Shown piece by piece: positions 22,807-34,372 of a stretch of 64,000 nucleotides of DNA (within the stretch, counting starts at the first letter, position 1; the number at the start of each line of letters is the position of its first letter). The stretch spans positions 1-64,000 of the forward strand of contig PYST01000132.1 in the NCBI GenBank assembly GCA_003049485.1, written 5' to 3'. The position numbers and the translations under genes were made by a program. The stretch comes from Ophioceras dolichostomum (lineage: Eukaryota; Ascomycota; Sordariomycetes; Magnaporthales; Ophioceraceae). The notes beneath the pieces are model-generated. The model had not been told where the DNA came from, made no database searches, and worked only from the letters and a program-made list of their open reading frames with translations.

Positions 22807-24645
22807 ATGAAGACGCCCATCTCTCTCCGTGAAGCGGCAACCGCTCTCCACCTGTGCTGTTCATTCTTATCTCATGCATTGGCTCAGACTACGTACGACT
22901 ACGTGGTGGTTGGAGGAGGCGTCTCCGGACTCGTGGTCGCCAACCGGCTGACAGAGGATTCTGAGGTGACGGTGCTCGTTATCGAGCGCGGAGACTTTGA
23001 CAACAAGCCTGAGGCCATCGTGCCGTGGTACGCCAACTTGATGGACACGAGCGTGATGATCAACCCGGTCTCGGCGCCGAACCCGGGTCTCAACAACGCA
23101 ACCTGGAATGTGGCTGTCGGGGCCGTCGTGGGCGGCGGGAGCATCGTCGGCGGGATGGCCTACTTCCGCGCGAGCGAGGCAGATTACGACGCGTGGGAGG
23201 AGCTCGGAAACCCTGGGTGGGGATGGGACGGTCTACTGCCGTACTTCATCAAGAGCAACTCGTTCACCCCTCCCAACCCAGATGTGGTGGCGGAGTGGAA
23301 CATCACGTGGGACCCGGTCCTGTACGGCACCAACAGCCCCTTGAAGACCACCATCCCCAACTTCATCTACCCGGACGTCGCCACGCTCTGGGATGCTTGG
23401 AGACACGAGCCTGTGCCCCAGCCCCAGGACATCAACTCTGGGGTCGGCCCCGGCGCGTACTGGGCCGCCCAGACCATCGACGCCAGCGACGCGACCCGGG
23501 CCACCGCTCGCAAGGCCTACTACGATCCCGTGTTCCTTAGCCGACCCAATCTCCACATAATGACCGGCCAGACCGCGACCGAGATCCTCTTCAACGGACT
23601 GAACGCCACAGGTGTGAAAATCGTCTCAGTGGCCGATAACTCAGTACAGAACGTGTACGCCAGCAAGGAGGTGATCCTCGCCGCGGGCGCCATCCAGACG
23701 CCCCAGCTGCTGATGGTCAGCGGCATCGGCCCAACCTTCGTCCTGCAGGCCGCGGGCATCACCGTGAAGAAAGACCTGGCCGGCGTCGGCAACAACTTCC
23801 AAGACCACGCCACCACCATCATGCAGTTCGACCTCCCCGGCGCGTCGTTCCCGAACCCGACCACCATCTTCACCAACGTCACCTACAACGCGACCGTGTG
23901 GGAGGAGTACCTCGACGACAAGACGGGCCCCATCGCCGCGGGTTCCTCCAACGCCGTCGCGCTCCTGTCCCTGTCGCAGATGACCTCCGCCGCGTCGTCC
24001 ATCATCGCTGAACTCACCGGCCAGCTCACCCCCCTGGCCTACCTGCCCGACGCCTACGCCACCTACCCGTCCCTCCTCGCGGGCTACCTCGCGCAGCGCG
24101 CCATCCTCGCCCGCAACCTCGCCACGAACGCGGCAGCCGTCGGCTCCTTCCCCTTCCCCGGCAGCGGGCTCGCCCCGGCCCCGCTCCTGAAGCCCCTCTC
24201 CCGCGGCACCATCACCCTGAATCCGGCGGCCCCGCTCTCGGGCCTGCCCCTCGTGCAGTACAACACGTTCCAGAACCCCGTCGACGCGTCCCTCGTGCTC
24301 GCCATCGTGCGCCGCCTGCGCGCCTTCTGGGCCAACCCATACCTGGCGCCCCTGGGCCCGCCGACGGAGATCTCCCCCGGGACGCAGTACCAGACGGACG
24401 AGGAGATCCTGGGCGCGCTGAAGGCGGGCGTGCTGTGGCCTAGCCTTGCGCACGCGAGCGGGTCGTGCGCTATGATGCCGGAGAGCTTGGGCGGGTGCGT
24501 CGCGCCGGATCTGAAGGTATATGGGGTTGAGGGATTGTCGATCGTGGATGCGTCTGTGGTGCCGCTTATTCCGGGGGCGCCGATGATGTCGACAGCTTAT
24601 GCCGTTGCGGAGAAGGCGGCGGATTTGATCAAGGCTCGGGCCTGA
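22807..24645 (+). CDS. Secreted GMC-family FAD oxidoreductase with altered active site
   Basis: A 612-residue single-exon protein of the glucose-methanol-choline oxidoreductase family, which oxidises alcohols or sugars with FAD. The N-terminus (to about residue 28, ending HALAQ) is a probable signal peptide. The dinucleotide-binding motif VVVGGGVSGLVVANRL follows directly, then the family signature around VGGGSIVGGMAYFRA and the FAD-site LAAGAIQTPQLL segment. Several NxT/S sites fit secretion. In the C-terminal domain the first catalytic histidine is present (H549, in HASGSCAMM). The residue aligned with the second catalytic His/Asn is Pro592 (GAPMMST), where many fungal relatives have GxH or SHLQAT. 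The enzyme may therefore have changed activity. The substrate is unknown; aryl-alcohol, sugar or secondary-metabolite roles are all possible. The start is the first ATG after the TATA box. Confidence 0.9.
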   Translation: MKTPISLREAATALHLCCSFLSHALAQTTYDYVVVGGGVSGLVVANRLTEDSEVTVLVIERGDFDNKPEAIVPWYANLMDTSVMINPVSAPNPGLNNATWNVAVGAVVGGGSIVGGMAYFRASEADYDAWEELGNPGWGWDGLLPYFIKSNSFTPPNPDVVAEWNITWDPVLYGTNSPLKTTIPNFIYPDVATLWDAWRHEPVPQPQDINSGVGPGAYWAAQTIDASDATRATARKAYYDPVFLSRPNLHIMTGQTATEILFNGLNATGVKIVSVADNSVQNVYASKEVILAAGAIQTPQLLMVSGIGPTFVLQAAGITVKKDLAGVGNNFQDHATTIMQFDLPGASFPNPTTIFTNVTYNATVWEEYLDDKTGPIAAGSSNAVALLSLSQMTSAASSIIAELTGQLTPLAYLPDAYATYPSLLAGYLAQRAILARNLATNAAAVGSFPFPGSGLAPAPLLKPLSRGTITLNPAAPLSGLPLVQYNTFQNPVDASLVLAIVRRLRAFWANPYLAPLGPPTEISPGTQYQTDEEILGALKAGVLWPSLAHASGSCAMMPESLGGCVAPDLKVYGVEGLSIVDASVVPLIPGAPMMSTAYAVAEKAADLIKARA

Positions 24646-24846
24646 GGTTCTTGTGGAATGGAACGAATAATACGTCAAGCTTCTAAGCGTCAGGACTGGT
24701 TTCCAATAAGCGGTGTATAGGCCGGACGGTAAGGAGACATGATGGACAGCTGTGTATCATGAGTCTTGTCCGCACAGCTCTATTTTATAAACCCAACCGA
24801 CCATGCTACCATGGCATGATATGTACTGTATCTGCTGGTGTCCGGT

Positions 24847-27174
24847 TTATACCGACGACCGTTCCCTCCTGGCCTTCAAAGATATAACCGTACATGCAAC
24901 CCTAACTAAGCCGTAGAAGGCGAACAGAAGGATTGATAAAATAAGTGAGGTCCCGGCTCCAGTGAAGTCGAGTGGCACGATCCAAAGAGAATAATACAGA
25001 GCGGATGAAAACTGAAGGCCGAAAACGAGCGTAGACACGAGTAGATAACAGCCCTGGTCGCGTTTCTTCGTTAAAAGGTTAACCGGAAACCAATGGTCGG
25101 CTGCAAGGCCGAATAAGAGACTGAAAAAGCATGCCGATGGGAAACAGAGCGTCAAAGCCGAGATGGGGTAGGCGAGAATATACACCATCGGTCCCTTACT
25201 AACGAGCAAGAGAACCATCATATATGCCGTCACTGCCAAAAGAGCGACGCTGAACAGCACGATACAAGGCTCCATAAAGTAGGACGTACCATAGTAGTCT
25301 CGTGCCAAGGCCTTTTCCACGATTTCGGAGCCTGCGGTCGTCGAGGCACCGAGGGAGGCAGGCGCGGCGTGCAGCGCAGCGGTCCCGCCATTGAGGTTTG
25401 TCTGCATAATTGGTTCTTCACATATGCCAGATGAAGGCTCGCGTCGTGTTCTGCCCGCCTGGGTGATGAATGAACCACAAATGTTGAGAATAGGCAAGGC
25501 GAGAAGCAGCACGGGAAGTGTTTGGCCAAACGTCCATACACTCTCCCTCGATAGAGCTGCGGTCATATCCGAGCCCGCATTGGACTGCAGAGCCATGTCG
25601 CGAGCCATAGCCAGCCTGAGGGTTCCCCACGCCAGAGAGGCAACTAGTACGTAGACCTAAGAGAAGCGTATTGTGGGAAAATATCACCGTGATTATTAGC
25701 ATCAACCTCTTTGAAGAGGAGTCGTACCGGGAAGGGCTCTCGCGTGAGCCGTTAGGGCCTTCTTCGTTTTTGTGTACCTACCTCCAATAGAACAGAGGCG
25801 AAGAAATCCGCGAGAAATCGTAGCGTGAGCAGCATCGCAACGCCGGGGCTCAGACAGAGACTGAGCCAGAGCCGAGTCCTGAATACGTTGGTGAAAGGGG
25901 GTTGCCAGCGGAGTAGGAGAGTCATGAGATGCCGCTTCATCCACGAACTACTTCGGCGCCGAAGATTGTTGCTGAGATATCGAGAAGACGGTTGGAATAA
26001 TTTCACAGAGCGGGCGAGGAAGGCGAAAACAAGGAGGGCGATTGATGCGGCCGTCCTCTGCACCGAATTCGTGCTGGCGACTTGCTCGGGATGGTATTTG
26101 CAGAGTTCCCAGAGATCGGAGTCGCTTGTGCTATCGTTAAAGCCTTTTACCAAGGTGGCACACGCAATCCATATCCTCTCTATTGTTGATGGGTCAAAGC
26201 TGGTGGTGAAGAAGCAGACGGCTGGCGATGTTGGGGTTGCGGGCGAGTGGTCGGAGGATTCCCAGTCGAAGAACGATGTAGGGGCCAGCGCAGTGATCAG
26301 CATGACGACGAGCACGGTCATTGCCGCATACAAGACAATCCGCCGGTGCTTGTGGCCGTCCCGAAAAAAGCGTTTGCGCAGCACCGTGAGGCCCGCGATG
26401 TGTGTGATGGTCGAAAACCATGCCAGAAGGACGATCATTTGCCAATGCCACGCCGAGATGGGATCGCATTGTAGCGCGACAAATCCGCTGGCCAGGATGG
26501 CTATTCCCGTCATGGCTTGGGCTTCACAGATGTTGGTGATGGACTGCCGCCGGCCAGCGTCAGAGGAATGGACTTCCAGGTATCGGGTGGGTTATATTGC
26601 ACATACTGTTGTGTAAGCTTCCTCGGAGCACAGGAAGCGCCACCGCCTGTCGAAATCCCGGCGGTCGGCACCTCTGATCCAGCGGAGAACGGCGCGGTCG
26701 ATGGGATTTGCCCGCCAGTTGTTGCTGTTATCCATCACTGAGCTGGCTGTCGAGTTGACTACCTGCTCTCTTGGGCCGATTCTAGCGTTGGAGGGCTGAG
26801 AACAGAGGACGATTGTCTCGGTATGATCGCTGATGTTCGCATCGCTATCGGTAGTCGCTCCCGTGGAGCCGGCATTGCTGTGGTTTACGGTTTCGATGAC
26901 TTGGAAAGGGCTTACTTCCGGATCAAATACGAAGACATAGTGGCCGAGGATGAGGAGCAAGGCGAGGAATCCCGTACCGACAAAGCCGGTTAAGACCTTG
27001 AGGGTGTGTTACCGGAGAAGTTAGTCGTCGCGACTGACCAAAACTCACAGAAAGAAAAAAAAATCTCACCCCTGTGCCCGAAACGTCGGGATATGGTTTC
27101 AAGTCCTGGATATGTACGTTTGAGTCCCAGCAATCTACTGGGACCTGATCGGGACAGAAGGGCGATGAGGGCAT
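24847..27174 (-). CDS. Polytopic membrane protein, fungal-specific, function unknown
   Basis: I join four exons (minus strand: 27174-27070, 26996-26607, 26543-25782, 25656-24847), all phase 0, giving 688 residues. Exon 1 is a short Cys-containing, Asp/Pro-rich lead ending in SGTG. The first helix follows at once (VLTGFVGTGFLALLLILG). About ten or eleven hydrophobic segments are visible in total, with a soluble loop containing NPIDRAVLRWIRG and a Thr/Ser/Pro-rich loop near SSDHSPATPTSP. Proteins with this layout (an FDP motif after TM1, then NPID, then TGIAIL) are widespread hypothetical proteins in filamentous ascomycetes; no function is established to my knowledge. A GTAAGC decoy donor after FDPE is not used here, because reading through keeps the NPID motif in frame. 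The gene converges on the GMC gene, with about 200 bp between stops. Confidence 0.8.
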
Positions 27175-28699
27175 CTCCAGTTGACGAAGCAAGACTTCGG
27201 CGAAGAGTGTATGTCCAAGGATGGTTGGAACGTCTGGCGATATCTGGGGTTTGTGGTTTAAGTATTTACACCCTTCGGGTGTTAGTTGTTGACCGAGTGC
27301 AAACGAAGACCCGGGCCTCTGGAGCCGCCGTCGTGTGGTCAAGAAGAAACTGGTTTCGAATGGTAGGTGACCACCAGCAGAATTCCAAGTGGCCAGCGAA
27401 GGGCGCATCTAGATACCATAAGCAGGTGCGGTTTCCAGCCTTGCCTCCCTCCCCCCTCCCCCCCATGTAACTTGTTGTTCAGCCGCAATCTCGGCCCAGA
27501 CTTCTGCCAGACTGCCTTGTCCAACCTAGGCAGGCAGCTACACGGATGGTCTAGTCTGCAGGCGCTGTGAGACCTCGACCTTGAAACTGGAATAGTTGCA
27601 GTTTGAGTAGGCAATACGAAGACACATCGCAGCTCTAGTCCAAAATTGCAGGGCTCAAGGAATTTCACGACGCCCGCGAGACATCGGCACGCTCGAAGGC
27701 TGCCTACCCCAACTCAACCTTCAACTTCCCGTGGCATTGCGACGGCCATCTTCCAACTCGATTTGTCCTGGAACCGGGACAGGCTCATGCGCAAGCTCGG
27801 GCACTCGCGCCAGAAAGAGTCACGAAGGCTTCTTCAGGACGGTGATCGCCACAAGTGCCAACACAGAAATTCTTTAGAAATTTGGGCCTGGCTTTCTCAC
27901 AGCTCGTGCCAAGCCCGGTCCCGCACGACCTAGCCTCCCTCCGAGGGGGGCCCGACAATCTCTTGCCGTGCTGAGCCGCCGCCGCTGATATTGGCGTGGT
28001 CTATCTGGATCGAGACAGCTGATTTAGGAACACTACCAGGCCGCTCGGGGACCGTTTCTCTAGGGTGATCGGTTTGGGCTAGATCGGCACCCTGGCTTCC
28101 TGGATTGTTCCATCTCTGTCGGAGGCCCCAGATATTCGTCAAATGGATATTTGTGTAGGCTGGAGTGGCTTCACCTGAACACAGCAGTGGTAAGTACTCT
28201 TTGAAAGTGTACCTAACCAATCGTCCTCGCTGAGGAGACGGGCAGGGTGTATTGCAGCCCCTGAGCTGAGAAGGTTCGTGTTTGGGAGGCAATGCGTCCT
28301 CGTATTCACCATGAAAGACTTGGATATCGCAAGCCCCGCAGAGTCTTCGAAGAAATGGAGGGCATTCCAGGAGCTGGACAATGCGGCTCTGAGGTTGATG
28401 GAAAGTGACGTGGAATGGGTTGGATGATGACCTGATGCTATTATATTTGCAAGGGTTGGCGGCAAATACCGCGGCGCGACCCGCCCCACAAAAAAGTCGC
28501 GTCTGGGGCATCGCCATCTGGACCAAGCTTCCATAGCTGCTCAGAAAATCGTGCACGACTGAAGGGATACCAACCCAAACGAATTGAGTGTACCCCTCAA
28601 AACAATCGCCTCAAAACGACTTTGACTCAGCCCACTCAGTGCATTGATACGCACCGCTTTCGCATTGATTCTATAGGTCTTGCGCACCTCGTGCTTGCG
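27175..28699. other. Divergent intergenic region, membrane protein / NUP85
   Basis: 1.5 kb without a supported gene. A 208-codon minus-strand open frame at 27930-28556 exists but overlaps another of 131 codons in a second frame and resembles no family. Promoters for both flanking genes must lie here. Confidence 0.4.
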
Positions 28700-31600
28700 A
28701 TGCCGAGGTATTCTGTCCCGGACGACAGCCCGCCGCCGTCGACGCCCGATCGGAGGTCTCGAAATGGCCCGGCTCTGTTCCACTTCGGCGACAACCCGTC
28801 GACGACGCCGGCGGGACCGCCGCCATCCTCCACGGCAACCTTCACGCCAGCCGGCGCCCCCTCCGCCTCTTATCTCGGCAGCTCAATTATGCGCGGCGTG
28901 ACCTCTCAGAAACCCCCTTCCGTCAACCCAATCAACTTCGGCAGCCGTGCCTCGGCTGGTGGATCGTCCCCGAACAAGAATCTGCTCGGCCGTGGAGGCC
29001 GCTCTCCTCTGGGTCGCTCTGTGAAGAGCTCTCAAGGGCGGCAGCCCTCAAAACTGAGCAGACAACTTCCAGTTGAGGATTCGGAAGTCGACGCAGACGG
29101 AGATGATGATGTGTTGGAACAGCCTCCTCCACGGTCGTTTGGGTTGGAATATAGCGATTCCGAGGATGGCGAGGGTGACGAGGATGATGAAGGTGACGAC
29201 GAGGAGAATGTGCCGTCACGCCACACAGGTGGGAGGCGACTCGCGGTCGAGGAGGACGAGGACCCGATGGTGGGAAGTTTTCAAGCCAACGACACTAGGG
29301 ACGACACTTGGATGCAAATGGCCCGCAACCCTGATCTCGACCTTCCCAGTCCCGGTGACGAATCGGATCTCATGATGCTGATGACCCCTGCGATCAACGA
29401 GCGCGTGCGACGCGAGGCGGAGGACGTCTTCCGCGCCTCGACGATGCGCAACACTGGCCGCGGCTCGCGAGATATGAACTTTGCGACCGTCGCCAAGAGT
29501 CTGTACGAGCAGATGGGCCCCGCCAACATCGCTGAGCCGGCGCTCCTGATCCTGGATACCGACCGGATTGTCAGTCAGTTGTACACAGAGGGCGTCGGCA
29601 CGGAGGATGACGCCGAGAAGCTGGATGCGGCGCTCGCCCGCGCGTCTGGCGAGCTAGTGGCACTTTGGAAGGAGGCCGTTGAGAGTCTGCCTCGGAGGGA
29701 TGAGGAGCATGTCGCGGGAATCGGCCCCGGCCCCCACGCGGCTCCGTTCGAGAATGCCGCCTACCTCGCCAGCCTCGCCCTACAAGTCCACCACACCCGC
29801 TACACGGACCCAGAGCAGTCCCAGGCCATTCCACTCCCTGAGATCCTCTTCCAATGGCTGGGCGAGAACCATAATCTGTACCCTGAGTCGACCAGGGAAG
29901 TCAAAAACTTTAGGCCCTCGCCGGCTTGCCACTCCCTGTTCTGGCAGACCATCTTCATGAACCTCCTTCAAGGCCGCGTCGCTGACGCGGTGGCCATTCT
30001 AGGGACGGCCGGGTTCGAAAAGGTCAGGAAAGGCAACAGTCTCGCGTACACGGATCGCGCACTGTCGAACGTCAAGCGGGCGGTTAGCCAGACCTGCGAG
30101 GTGTTGGAGATCTGCCCTGGTATCCGGAACGACTGGGATCTCTGGAATAGCGACTGGATTTTGTTCCGCGTGCGGGCTCGCGGCGCCCTTGAGCAGCTGC
30201 GGCGGTTCGCTGAGGGTAAAGACAAGGCCATGCTCTCTTCCGACCTCCCCGACTCGGGCCGCGGCGGCAGCGGGCGCCAGTCAATGACTGGGCTCGCGCG
30301 CAGGGCAGAGAGCCAGGTTCCGTGGGACGTTTACGAGAACATCAACATCATCTTCGACATCCTGCTCGGCGATCAGGACCGCATTCTTCAGGTGGCGCAG
30401 GACTGGTGTGAGGCCACGGTCGCCATGTTCGGATGGTGGGACGAAGGCGGGAACGTTGCCGCTGCCGCCAAGAACGCCAATGCCTTGCGCATGTCCCAGT
30501 CGCTGTCCCGTTCACACGCGGCCCTGATGGCGCACACGGCACCCCGCATAGCCAGTCCGGAGGACTACCTCAATCGCCTGGCGCGGTCTTTCCAGGTTTC
30601 CGTGAGCTCTGGGCTGGAGATCAATTCGAACAGCGCCCTCGAGGTTGGTATGGCCTGCGTGTTCGAGGATAACCCCCACGGCCTAGTTGGAATCCTCCGG
30701 TCCTGGTCCGTCCCCGTGGCCGCTGCCGTCGCGGAAATCGCTTCGCTAGGCGGCTGGCTCCCACCCCACCAGCCGTCGCCGTCATCCGTGCTCCACGGAT
30801 TCGACCTCGACATGGAGGACCTCGAGGTCCTAGGATTGGGGCCGCAGAACCCGGATGATATCGCGGGCATCAAAGACAACACCCTTGTGATCTACGCACA
30901 GTCTCTTGTTAACTGCGAGGAGCTGTCGCGGGTGACCTGGGTGAGTGGCGATGAGAATGGCGGTGAAGGTCGCATCGTGGACGGCTGGGAGCTCGCCATC
31001 CACGTGCTCGGTCGCATGGATTCCCCCGACCGCTCCGAGGATGCGGTCGGCGAGATCGTCAAGACGCTGCTCGAGGACGTTGACGCGGATGCCGGCGACA
31101 TGGTGGATAAAGTATGGAAGCTGCTCAACAACCTGGGCATGATCGAGTTCGCTGAGGAGACGGCTGAGGTGAGTTTTCCATCTCCGATTCTAGCCATTCA
31201 CTTACAATGATATGTACTAAAATTTTTTGCTCTCTAGCACTTCGGCGACGCTCTCGCCCGCGACTCTCACAGATTCGGAGAGGCTATGTGGTACTACTCG
31301 CTTTCGCACCGACCGTCCAAGGTGCGCGAAGTGATGAACCTCCTCATCGCGTACTCGCTCCTACAGTCGACAGCCTTCCCTCATGAGTCAGACCTGGACG
31401 ACCGCCTGAGGCTGCTCCTGCATGTCCGCAATGAGACCTTGGCACACTTCGCCAAGCAAGACCTCGAGGCGGCCGAGTTGCTGGGCCGCATGCTAAGCGG
31501 CTACGCGACGCTGCGTCGGTTCTACGCCATCCGCGACGGCATCGACAGTGAATCCTCACCGGTGGTACCAGCTCACCGCCGTCGGGCCGCAGCCGCCGAG

Positions 31601-32281
31601 GCTCTGATCGCGGTTATCTCGTCATCCGACGACAATGTCCGCGGTGGATTGTACGATCCAACACGCCGCGCCGTCGTGAGCGAGGATTTCCTGCTCGCTC
31701 TTCTCGGCGAGGCGACTGCGCTTGTAGACTGCGACAACAACAACAATGAGCACAATAGCTCTCGCGCGCCAGTCATCCGAGGGGGAGATGCGGTCGCCAC
31801 GGCCATCACGCTAGACCACGTCGACACCCTCCTCAAGGCGACCGAGGACCTGGTTGCGATCAAGTCGACGTCCGTATACTCGACCTGCGACGGCTTCTTC
31901 AAGCTCACGCTAGCGTCGGCGCCCGGCCTGAAGGGCTCGACGCCCGCCGACCTCATGCGCCGCAGCACGAGCGCGCTCTCCGACGGTAGCACCGGTGGAG
32001 GAGGAGGCAGCGCGGGGAGCTCGTACGTGCTCAGCGGGAGCTTCATTCTCGCGAGCCAGCTGCAGCGCAGCATCAGCGCGAGCGCTGGCGCGCTGGCGCC
32101 CCACGGCGGCGGCGGCGGCGGGGGCAAGGGGGCCGTCGCCGGCGCGGTCAAACGGGGTTGGGACTGGAGGCTGGCTTTCACGGCGACTACGACTGCTGAT
32201 GATGTGCTGCGTCGTTTGCGGCTTGGGGTTGCGAGGGATTTGGCGAGGCTTTGGGTGGCGGAGGCGGATGGGCAGGCTTGA
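28700..32281 (+). CDS. NUP85: Nuclear pore complex subunit Nup85
   Basis: Structural nucleoporin of the Y-shaped (Nup84/Nup107-160) outer-ring complex. Two exons (28700-31168 and 31238-32281) encode 1170 residues, almost exactly the length of the Chaetomium protein. Residues 1 to about 235 are disordered: Pro/Ser-rich, with a strongly acidic Asp/Glu stretch around residues 155-180. An all-helical ACE1-type fold follows, recognised by the Nup85 segments DRIVSQLYTEG, FENAAYLASLALQ, ILFQWLGENHNLYP and VYENINIIFDILLGDQ. Near the C-terminus there are short Ser/Gly runs between helices. The first in-frame ATG is 28700; the open frame upstream lacks another ATG. The intron is a 69-nt GTGAGT/CTAG type placed in a conserved helix (EETAE|HFGDAL). 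Confidence 0.92.
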
Positions 32282-32686
32282 TATGTCTGGTCCACTTTTC
32301 CCGAGACCCGGTCATGTGGTCGGTTATAGGGATGTTGTTGGATGGATGAGATTTTCTTTTCTTTACGGCCTACACTTCTTTCCTCTTTTGTTAATTTGCA
32401 TGTATGATCTGTTGAGACCCTAGCTTGTTTTCCTAGACTTTCTCCGGAAACTCCATTTGGCGTCTGTATGTTCGTTCGTGTTTGTGTCTGCGGATGCTCG
32501 GGCTAGATAACGGTCACGGAGCTGATCGGTGCATGATATCTCAAAAAAAGAAAGGCAGAGCTGACAATAGGCAAGTTGGAAGTGAGCTGGTGGGTAATAA
32601 CAAAGGCCATGCATGGGAGGCCCATTGCTCTACCGAGTGATTTCCTGGTCTAATCTCTTCACGGACTCGTCTTCCTTCCCGTTGCT
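32282..32686. other. Convergent intergenic region, NUP85 / DUF952 gene
   Basis: 405 bp between two convergent stop codons. T-rich stretches fit 3' UTRs; nothing else is seen. Confidence 0.5.
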
Positions 32687-33156
32687 CTACTCTAGCCAAG
32701 CCGTGCCAGCCGCAAATGCGTCTTCCCAGGTCTGGCCCTCGGCCCTCTCGAACCGCCGCGCTGACGCCACATCGTCCGCACCGAAGTTGCCGTACAGGTG
32801 TGGACAGTTTGGGACGTCCCAGTTGGTGTCCTTGTGGAAGCGGGTTGCGAACTTGATCTTCACTACCCACAGCTCCGTGCTCTCCTTGAAGAACAGGCCA
32901 GCCGTGATGGGGATCTGGTGAAGAGGTTGGCGCCATTATCAGAGAAAGGTCGACTGGGAGAGAGGAAAGTGAGAAAGGAGGGCACAGCACTGCTAGTACA
33001 CACCTGTGTTCCTGTGCTGAGGTGAACGAAGCCGTCCTGCTTGTCTAGATCCGACAGCGGGTACGGAGTCGGGATGGGCTCTGGGGGTGCTGACGGCACG
33101 ATCTTAAAGACATGCTGGGGGAGCGGATCCGGAGCGACGGCTGCTGTAGTGGACAT
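32687..33156 (-). CDS. DUF952 family protein
   Basis: Two exons (33156-33004 and 32914-32687) encode 126 residues. The protein is essentially one DUF952 domain, recognised by HVFKIVPSAPP, the KQDGFVHLSTGTQ motif at the exon 1 end and the ELWVVKI strand. CPHLYGNFGADDV follows, where homologues place the conserved H-LYG segment. The family fold is related to ADP-ribosyl-binding/transferase-like folds, but no enzyme activity is established, so I assign none. The junction is phase 0 (Q|IPITAG), with GTGTGT donor and CCAG acceptor. The product looks cytosolic: no signal peptide or helix. The ATG at 33156 is the first in the frame. Confidence 0.9.
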
Positions 33157-34372
33157 GTTCAAGAGGTAGGGTCGGGTAGAGTCAGGGGGGCCAAGAAGAG
33201 AGATAGGTCCTTTTTCGTTTTGGTATCGACAATTGGGGGTCTGTTAGGGGTAACGTACTACGTGTGCCACGGAATATGCCGAGGGATTGTCAGTGCACCG
33301 GGGTTTCTTTTTGGCGGTCAGCAGTCTACGGATAGAGTCATCGGAATCCGGCCAGGGGACCGGGTGGATACTCCCGATGCCCGATGGCAGGGATGTGGGG
33401 AGCGATAACGCCATAGCGGCACCTCCGACGCCGGCTTTGAAGTTTGGCGACTGGCTTACTCTATTAGAGGCCAGCCAGGCACGTAGCTCCAACTGACAAC
33501 AGACAGCAAACTTCTACACTAACTTAGGTCTCTAAGACTACGAGCGGTGCTATTCCTGAAAGCATCGAGACCTATGACGGATCATGGCGGGGGGCAAGAG
33601 AGGATAGAGAGAATAAAACGCAAAAAGACTACAAGGGATAACGCCTCTCCATCCAGTCTGCTACCCGCAGAAAGCCCGCCAATGCCAATGCCCAACGCCC
33701 AGATGCGCGCGATTCATACAACAGCGGCACCGCAAGTCGCTGATAACAGCCAATAGATAGCCCTCAAATGCCGTGATATCGCCGAATAATCAGCGGGCGC
33801 AATGCTGAAATCTAATTCATCCAAGCCGTGACATCACTGTGGGTGAGACTCATCAATTACCGTTACCCCACCTACAACCTGCTCAGCTGTGAGGGAGGGG
33901 ACCGAAAAAGGCCCAGCCAGACCAGACAGACCCGACAAGATCCGTCCGTCTCTCGCCCACCCGCCTGCCCGCCGCACGAGCACACGCCTCGCACACACAC
34001 ACTCACAGTCTCACACCCACAATACGCTACGCCCGCTAGCTAGCACGCGGCCTGGTAGGAAACGTCTGAAAAGGTGGGGTAATTTTTGGTGAGGGGAAGG
34101 CGGAACGGGGAAACAGAGGAAGGGGGGGACGGCCCCGAAGAGGAGGAGGAGGAGCAGCTCCCTAGATTTGTTACTGTGTGTGAATAAAAAGGCTGATCGA
34201 ACCGCGTGCCAACGACCCGGACCAGGACCACAGTCTGTTTTAGAAGTCCCAAGCGAAACAGAAATCGAATAAAAAGGAAAAGGAATCAGTAAAGACTTGA
34301 GATCTTTCATCCTCCTTCCTTCTACCAACATCAGCTCTCCCAATTTCTTGACTGTGGTGTCTATAAGGAACG
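33157..34372. promoter_or_regulatory. Divergent promoter region, DUF952 gene / formaldehyde dehydrogenase
   Basis: 1.2 kb between two divergent start codons. The half near the dehydrogenase contains CA-rich and GA-rich tracts (33960-34160), typical of fungal leaders. No specific binding site can be named. Confidence 0.45.

Noticed and set aside
23641..24678. 345-codon open frame antisense to the GMC gene
   Set aside because: It mirrors a GC-rich coding exon; the product is an Arg/Gly/Ala-rich string without domains, as expected for a shadow frame.
26897..26911. GTAAGC donor after FDPE in the membrane protein gene
   Set aside because: Splicing here would remove the loop leading to the NPID motif or break its frame; reading through keeps the protein continuous.
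27930..28556. 208-codon minus-strand frame upstream of NUP85
   Set aside because: Overlapped by another minus-strand frame of 131 codons, no similarity to any family and no splice structure that improves it.
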